Shown one piece after another: positions 60,288 through 64,000 of a stretch of DNA of 64,000 nt. The stretch is from Streptomyces sp. ISL-98 (lineage in GTDB: Bacteria; Actinomycetota; Actinomycetes; Streptomycetales; Streptomycetaceae): NCBI RefSeq assembly GCF_018614055.1, contig NZ_JAGGPB010000023.1:1-64000 (forward strand), read 5' to 3'. The stretch's first letter is position 1, and every line of letters starts with the position of its first letter. The notes under the pieces are model-generated. The model was not told the DNA's origin and did not search any database. It saw only the letters and a program-made list of their open reading frames with translations. Both the position numbers and the translations under genes were made by a program.

Positions 60288-62207
60288 TCATGGGCCGAGC
60301 AGGTCCGTCACGGCGGCGGCGACGATGCGCGGACCGTCCTGGGTGAGCACCGATTCGGCGTGGAACTGCATGGACGCGAAGCGCGGGCCGCGCAGTGCGT
60401 GCACCTCACCGGTGAGGGCGTCCCGGCTCACCTCCACGACGCCGATGCCCTCGACGTCGGCCTTGTCCTCGGCGCTCCGGGCGGCGAACGTGTTGTAGAA
60501 GCCGACCCGTTCACGGCGGCCGAAGAGGTCGATCTCCTTCTGGACGCCCTGGTTGGGGGCGTCCAGCCGGCGTACTGCGAAGCCCAGTCCCAGGCTGAGC
60601 ACCTGATGGCTGAGGCAGACGGCGATGAACGGGCTGTCCCGGTCCAGCAGGGTGCGAACCGCCGCGTGCAGGTGCCGGATCTTGGGGTGGCTGCGGTCGC
60701 CCGGGTCGCCGGGGCCCGGCCCCATGACGACGAGGTCGTAGCCGTCGAAGGCGTACTCCTCGTCGAAGCGCCGTACCGTCACGTCCAGACCCATGGCCCG
60801 GAGCTGGTGGGCGATCATGGATGTGAAGGTGTCCTCGGCGTCGACGACCAGCACCTCGCGGCCGGCCAGACCTGGCAGCGGCTGCGTGCGGTCGCCGGTG
60901 TCCCGGAGCCAGAAGTCCGAGAGTGATTCGTTGCGCCGCTCCAGTGCGGCTCGTACGCCCGGGTGGCCGGCGAAGCGTTCGCTGCCGCCGGACTCGAGGG
61001 CGGCGACCAGCCCGGACACCTTGGCGTGGGTCTCGGCGGCCTCCGCGGCCGGGTCCGAGTGGCGTACCAGGGTGGCCCCGACGCCGATGCTCAGCCGGCC
61101 CGTGCTGTCGATGTCCGCGGTGCGGATGAGGATCGCGGAGTCCAGGGCGCGGCCGCCGTGCTCGTCGCGCCCGATGAGCGCGGCGATCCCGCTGTAGTAG
61201 CCGCGCCCGTTCGGCTCGTACGCGTCGATGACACGGCAGGCGCTCTCCAGCGGCGAGCCGGTCACTGTCGGCGCGAACATGGTCTCGCGCAGGATCTCGC
61301 GCACGTCGCGGGTGGTGTGCCCCTCGATGAAGTACTCGGTGTGCGCCAGGCGTGCCATCTCCTTGAGGTACGGGCCGATCACCCGCCCGCCCGACTCGCA
61401 GATCCGGGCCATCATCTTCAGTTCCTCGTCGACGACCATGTACAGCTCGTCGGTCTCCTTGGGGTCGGCGAGGAAGGCCATGACGTCCGGCAGGTTGGGG
61501 CCGGCCTGCGGGTAGCGGTACGTACCGCTGATGGGGTTCATCACGGCCCTGCCTTCGGCGAGGCTGATGTGCCGCTCGGGCGAGGCGCCGACGAAGGTGC
61601 GCTCGCCGGTGTGGATGAGGAACGTCCAGTACGCGCCCACCTCCCGCTCCAGCAGCCGCGCGAAGAAGGACAGCGCGCTGTCCGGTCCGTAGTCGGTGAT
61701 GTCCGCGACGAAGGAGCGTTTGATGACGAAGTTCGCGCCCTCGCCGGTGCCGATCACGTCGTCGACGACCGTGCGGACGGTCTCCTGGTAGGCGTCGTCG
61801 GCGACGTCGAAGTGCTCGCCGCTCAGCACCGTCGGCACTTGCGGCAGGCGGGGCAGCACCTCGGCGAGGGGCAGCCGCTGCTGGCCGGTGACGCTCAGCG
61901 CGATCAGTGGGGCGCCGTCGTCGGGTACCGCGTACCCGCGCTCCCTGACCTGCCGGTACGGGACGACGACGAGAACTTCGTGGTGCGCGCCCGTGGGCCG
62001 CCCCGGCCCGTCGGGCAGGGGGATGCCGGCGAGCGTCTCGAGCGTCGACACGTCGCCGACGAGTACGTCGACGGTGTCCGCGCCCGCGGCCTCGGGCCGG
62101 TGCAGCAGGGCGAAGGGGCCCGGACGGTCCGCCAGTACGCGTCCGAGCAGGTCGCGGCCGAGCAGGTCGCCGGCCGCCGGCGGTGGAGTGGTCCGGCGCC
62201 CGGTCAC
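60288..62207 (-). CDS. phzE: 2-amino-2-desoxyisochorismate synthase PhzE
   Basis: A 639-residue fusion: residues ~1-400 form the TrpE-like chorismate-binding part ([49 protein letters not shown]) and ~430-639 a class I glutamine amidotransferase ([10 protein letters not shown], nucleophile Cys in [12 protein letters not shown], catalytic His in [10 protein letters not shown]). It converts chorismate and glutamine to ADIC, the first committed phenazine step. GTG 62207 overlaps the phzD stop (GTGA). A much longer open frame upstream is only a shadow of phzD. Confidence 0.96.
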   Translation of the reverse strand: MTGRRTTPPPAAGDLLGRDLLGRVLADRPGPFALLHRPEAAGADTVDVLVGDVSTLETLAGIPLPDGPGRPTGAHHEVLVVVPYRQVRERGYAVPDDGAPLIALSVTGQQRLPLAEVLPRLPQVPTVLSGEHFDVADDAYQETVRTVVDDVIGTGEGANFVIKRSFVADITDYGPDSALSFFARLLEREVGAYWTFLIHTGERTFVGASPERHISLAEGRAVMNPISGTYRYPQAGPNLPDVMAFLADPKETDELYMVVDEELKMMARICESGGRVIGPYLKEMARLAHTEYFIEGHTTRDVREILRETMFAPTVTGSPLESACRVIDAYEPNGRGYYSGIAALIGRDEHGGRALDSAILIRTADIDSTGRLSIGVGATLVRHSDPAAEAAETHAKVSGLVAALESGGSERFAGHPGVRAALERRNESLSDFWLRDTGDRTQPLPGLAGREVLVVDAEDTFTSMIAHQLRAMGLDVTVRRFDEEYAFDGYDLVVMGPGPGDPGDRSHPKIRHLHAAVRTLLDRDSPFIAVCLSHQVLSLGLGFAVRRLDAPNQGVQKEIDLFGRRERVGFYNTFAARSAEDKADVEGIGVVEVSRDALTGEVHALRGPRFASMQFHAESVLTQDGPRIVAAAVTDLLGP

Positions 62208-62827
62208 GCGAACACCTCTTTCGCCGTGACGACGGCGGCGCAGCGTTCGGCCGCGTAGCTGATGGCCAGCCGGTGGTAGTGCTCGTTGAAGTCGGCGACG
62301 GCGTCGGCGACGAAGAACGGCTGGATGTCGTTGGTGAACGCCTCGACGGCGGTCATCAGGACTCCGACGTGCGCATAGACGCCGCACAGGATCAGCTGGT
62401 CGCGGCCCGCCTCGCGCATCCGTTCGAGGAGCGGGGAGTTGAAGAAGGCGCTGTAGCGCCACTTGGTCAGCGTCCAGTCGCCGTCGATGGGCGCCAGTTC
62501 GTCGACCACCGCGCGGTCGGCCGGCTCCGGGCGCATGCCGGGCCCCCAGAAGTCCTTCAGCAGACCGCGCTGTTCCGCGGTCATGCCGCCGGGCTGGGCG
62601 GTGTAGGCCACCGGGACCCCGGCGGCGGCGCAACGGTCGCGCAGCGCGGCGGCGTTGCTCACCAGTTGCTTGCGTACGTCCGCCGGGAAGGGGGTGAGGA
62701 AATAGCGCTGCATGTCGTGGACGAGCAGGACCGCGCGGTCCGGGTCCGGGGTCCACCGGGCGGTGTTGGGGGGCAGGTCGCCCGCGGTCGGAAGTGCGTA
62801 GGACTCGATGGGGGGTATGCCGGACAT
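62204..62827 (-). CDS. phzD: Isochorismatase PhzD
   Basis: A 207-residue isochorismatase-fold protein: [15 protein letters not shown] (catalytic Asp near residue 38), [14 protein letters not shown] (catalytic Lys) and [20 protein letters not shown]. It hydrolyses ADIC to DHHA and pyruvate. ATG 62827 gives [10 protein letters not shown] and a length equal to Pseudomonas PhzD; an in-frame ATG at 62851 is less likely. It is coupled to phzE by a 4-bp overlap and lies 46 bp downstream of phzC. Confidence 0.97.
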   Translation of the reverse strand: MSGIPPIESYALPTAGDLPPNTARWTPDPDRAVLLVHDMQRYFLTPFPADVRKQLVSNAAALRDRCAAAGVPVAYTAQPGGMTAEQRGLLKDFWGPGMRPEPADRAVVDELAPIDGDWTLTKWRYSAFFNSPLLERMREAGRDQLILCGVYAHVGVLMTAVEAFTNDIQPFFVADAVADFNEHYHRLAISYAAERCAAVVTAKEVFA

Positions 62828-62873
62828 GGCTTCGCCTTCCTGTGCCTGCATCAGGGCTCGGACGCGCCCGGAA

Positions 62874-64000
62874 TCACGCGGTCCAGGCGGAGACCACCGA
62901 AACGGCCTGCCGCGGGTTGAGCCTCGGGTCGCAGAACGTCGTGTACTTGTCGCCGACGTGGTCCAGATCGGCCTCGCAGGAGACGCACTCGGTGACGTCG
63001 TTGGGGGTGGTCTCCAGGTGCAGGCCGCCGCATACGCCGCCGGCGGCCCGCACGGCCTGCTGGAAGGCCACGACTTCGCGCGAGACGGTCTCCACGTGCC
63101 GGGTCTTGTTCCCGTCCGGTGCCGGGACGGTGTTGCCGTGCATCGGGTCGGTCAGCCAGATGACCGGGTGGCCCGCCGCGCGTACGGCTTCCACCAGCAT
63201 GGGCAGCCGCTCCGCGACGCGGTCGGCGCCCATCCGGGCGATGAGGGTGAGCCGTCCCGGCTCCCGGTCGGGGTCGAGCCGCTCACACAGGGCCAGCAGC
63301 TCCGCGGGCTCCATCGAGGGGCCCACCTTGCAGGCCACCGGGTTGTCCACCTGGGCGAGCAGCGCCACATGGGCGCCGTCCAGTTGGCGGGTGCGCTCGC
63401 CGATCCAGGGCCAGTGCGTGGAGCCGAGGAACAGCTTGCCCCGCTCGTCGGTGCGCAGCATGGGGATCTCGTAGGCGAGCAGCAGTGCCTCGTGGCTGGT
63501 CCACACCAGCGGTCCGATGGGGTCCTGGCCCGCCGCCCGGCGGCGCCAGCCCAGATACTCCATGATGTCGCCGGCGGCCATGTAGCCGGTCAGGATGCGC
63601 AGCGGGTCGGGGCGCCTGGCCTCCGGATCCGGTTCGATCCCGTTCACCATGTGCCCGCGGAACGTGGGGATTTCGACGCCGCCCACGGTCTCCGTGGGGC
63701 TGGAGCGGGGCTTGGCGAACTGGCCCGCGATGCGCCCCACCCGGATGACGGGCTTGTGCGCCTTCATGCGCAGCGTACCGGCGAGCACGTCGAGGAGTGC
63801 CGCCTTGCGCGAGACGTCGTGGGGCGTGCACTCGCCCGGGTCCTCGGCGCAGTCACCGGCCTGCATCACCATGGCTTCGCCCGCGGCCACGCGGGCCAGG
63901 GAATCGTGCAGCACGCGCAGATCGGCCGCCTGAACGAGTGTGGGCCTGCCCGCAAGCGCCTCTCCCACGCGGTCCACCTGCGGCAAGTCGGTCCATTCGG
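62874..64000 (-). CDS. phzC: Type II DAHP synthase PhzC (5' end beyond the window)
   Basis: At least 375 residues of a plant-type (class II) 3-deoxy-D-arabino-heptulosonate-7-phosphate synthase: [48 protein letters not shown] and TDPMHGNT are conserved substrate and metal-binding segments. It boosts shikimate flow to chorismate for phenazine synthesis. The frame is still open at position 64000 ([11 protein letters not shown]), so about 15-25 N-terminal residues lie outside. It is first of the visible phzCDEFG run; phzA/B would be expected further right. Confidence 0.95.
   Translation of the reverse strand, partial: EWTDLPQVDRVGEALAGRPTLVQAADLRVLHDSLARVAAGEAMVMQAGDCAEDPGECTPHDVSRKAALLDVLAGTLRMKAHKPVIRVGRIAGQFAKPRSSPTETVGGVEIPTFRGHMVNGIEPDPEARRPDPLRILTGYMAAGDIMEYLGWRRRAAGQDPIGPLVWTSHEALLLAYEIPMLRTDERGKLFLGSTHWPWIGERTRQLDGAHVALLAQVDNPVACKVGPSMEPAELLALCERLDPDREPGRLTLIARMGADRVAERLPMLVEAVRAAGHPVIWLTDPMHGNTVPAPDGNKTRHVETVSREVVAFQQAVRAAGGVCGGLHLETTPNDVTECVSCEADLDHVGDKYTTFCDPRLNPRQAVSVVSAWTA

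Overview
The window is high-GC actinobacterial DNA, almost certainly Streptomyces. Codons are strongly G/C-ending in third position, GTG starts and ATGA/GTGA stop-start overlaps are common, and regulators of the gamma-butyrolactone-receptor, SoxR and LuxR-LAL types are present. It holds two biosynthetic programmes side by side: a type II polyketide (angucycline-type) aminoglycoside cluster at about 0.1-35 kb, and a phenazine cluster at about 37-64 kb. The window ends inside phzC, so phzA/phzB and any further genes on the right are not visible.

Left half, nearly all on the minus strand. (i) Precursor and carrier supply: acyl-CoA carboxylase beta and epsilon subunits, Sfp-type phosphopantetheinyl transferase, MFS exporter, alpha/beta hydrolase. 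(ii) A deoxyaminosugar route: glucose-1-phosphate thymidylyltransferase, 4,6-dehydratase, 2,3-dehydratase, 3-aminotransferase, N,N-dimethyltransferase, 4-ketoreductase and glycosyltransferase. No 3,5-epimerase is seen, which fits a D-sugar such as angolosamine. Adenosine-kinase-like and SAM-synthetase genes could feed the methylation. (iii) The polyketide core: TcmI-like cyclase, KSalpha, CLF, ACP, ketoreductase, didomain aromatase/cyclase and two PgaE/JadH-like flavin oxygenases. (iv) Regulation: an OmpR-type response regulator like JadR1, a zinc-finger/HTH regulator, and an acyl-CoA oxidase / receptor / P450 cassette matching the avenolide (Aco-AvaR-Cyp17) signalling module. Several ARE-like palindromes lie in this part.

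Middle (28.5-38 kb). This is a redox-defence block: soxR, a flavin reductase and an antibiotic-monooxygenase-like protein, each of the last two preceded by a SoxR-box-like palindrome, then an MFS pump and cytochrome bd oxidase (cydAB). It suits a producer of redox-cycling quinones and phenazines.

Right half. A minus-strand operon runs from a carrier protein through a KS-AT-ACP protein with a dead AT, type II thioesterase, aldo/keto reductase and lipocalin-like protein to a methyltransferase. It is divergent from a LysR gene. Next come a LuxC-like reductase and an EhpF-like adenylase (carboxylate to aldehyde), a small YdhR-like protein, two BBE-type flavin oxidases, WYL and LAL regulators, an aryl-type carrier protein, a KASIII-like enzyme, a stand-alone adenylation enzyme and phzGFEDC. 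From memory, Streptomyces sp. HB202 is reported to make both mayamycin (a C-glycosyl angucycline with an aminosugar) and streptophenazines. The gene content fits that pair of products, but this assignment is inference.

Notable non-coding structure: two very stable hairpins between CLF and ACP, a CTAG-flanked MITE sitting on a stop codon, a biotin-carboxylase gene relic, a 46-bp near-continuous palindrome in front of soxR, and 9-bp tandem repeats at protein termini. No tRNA, rRNA or CRISPR array was seen.
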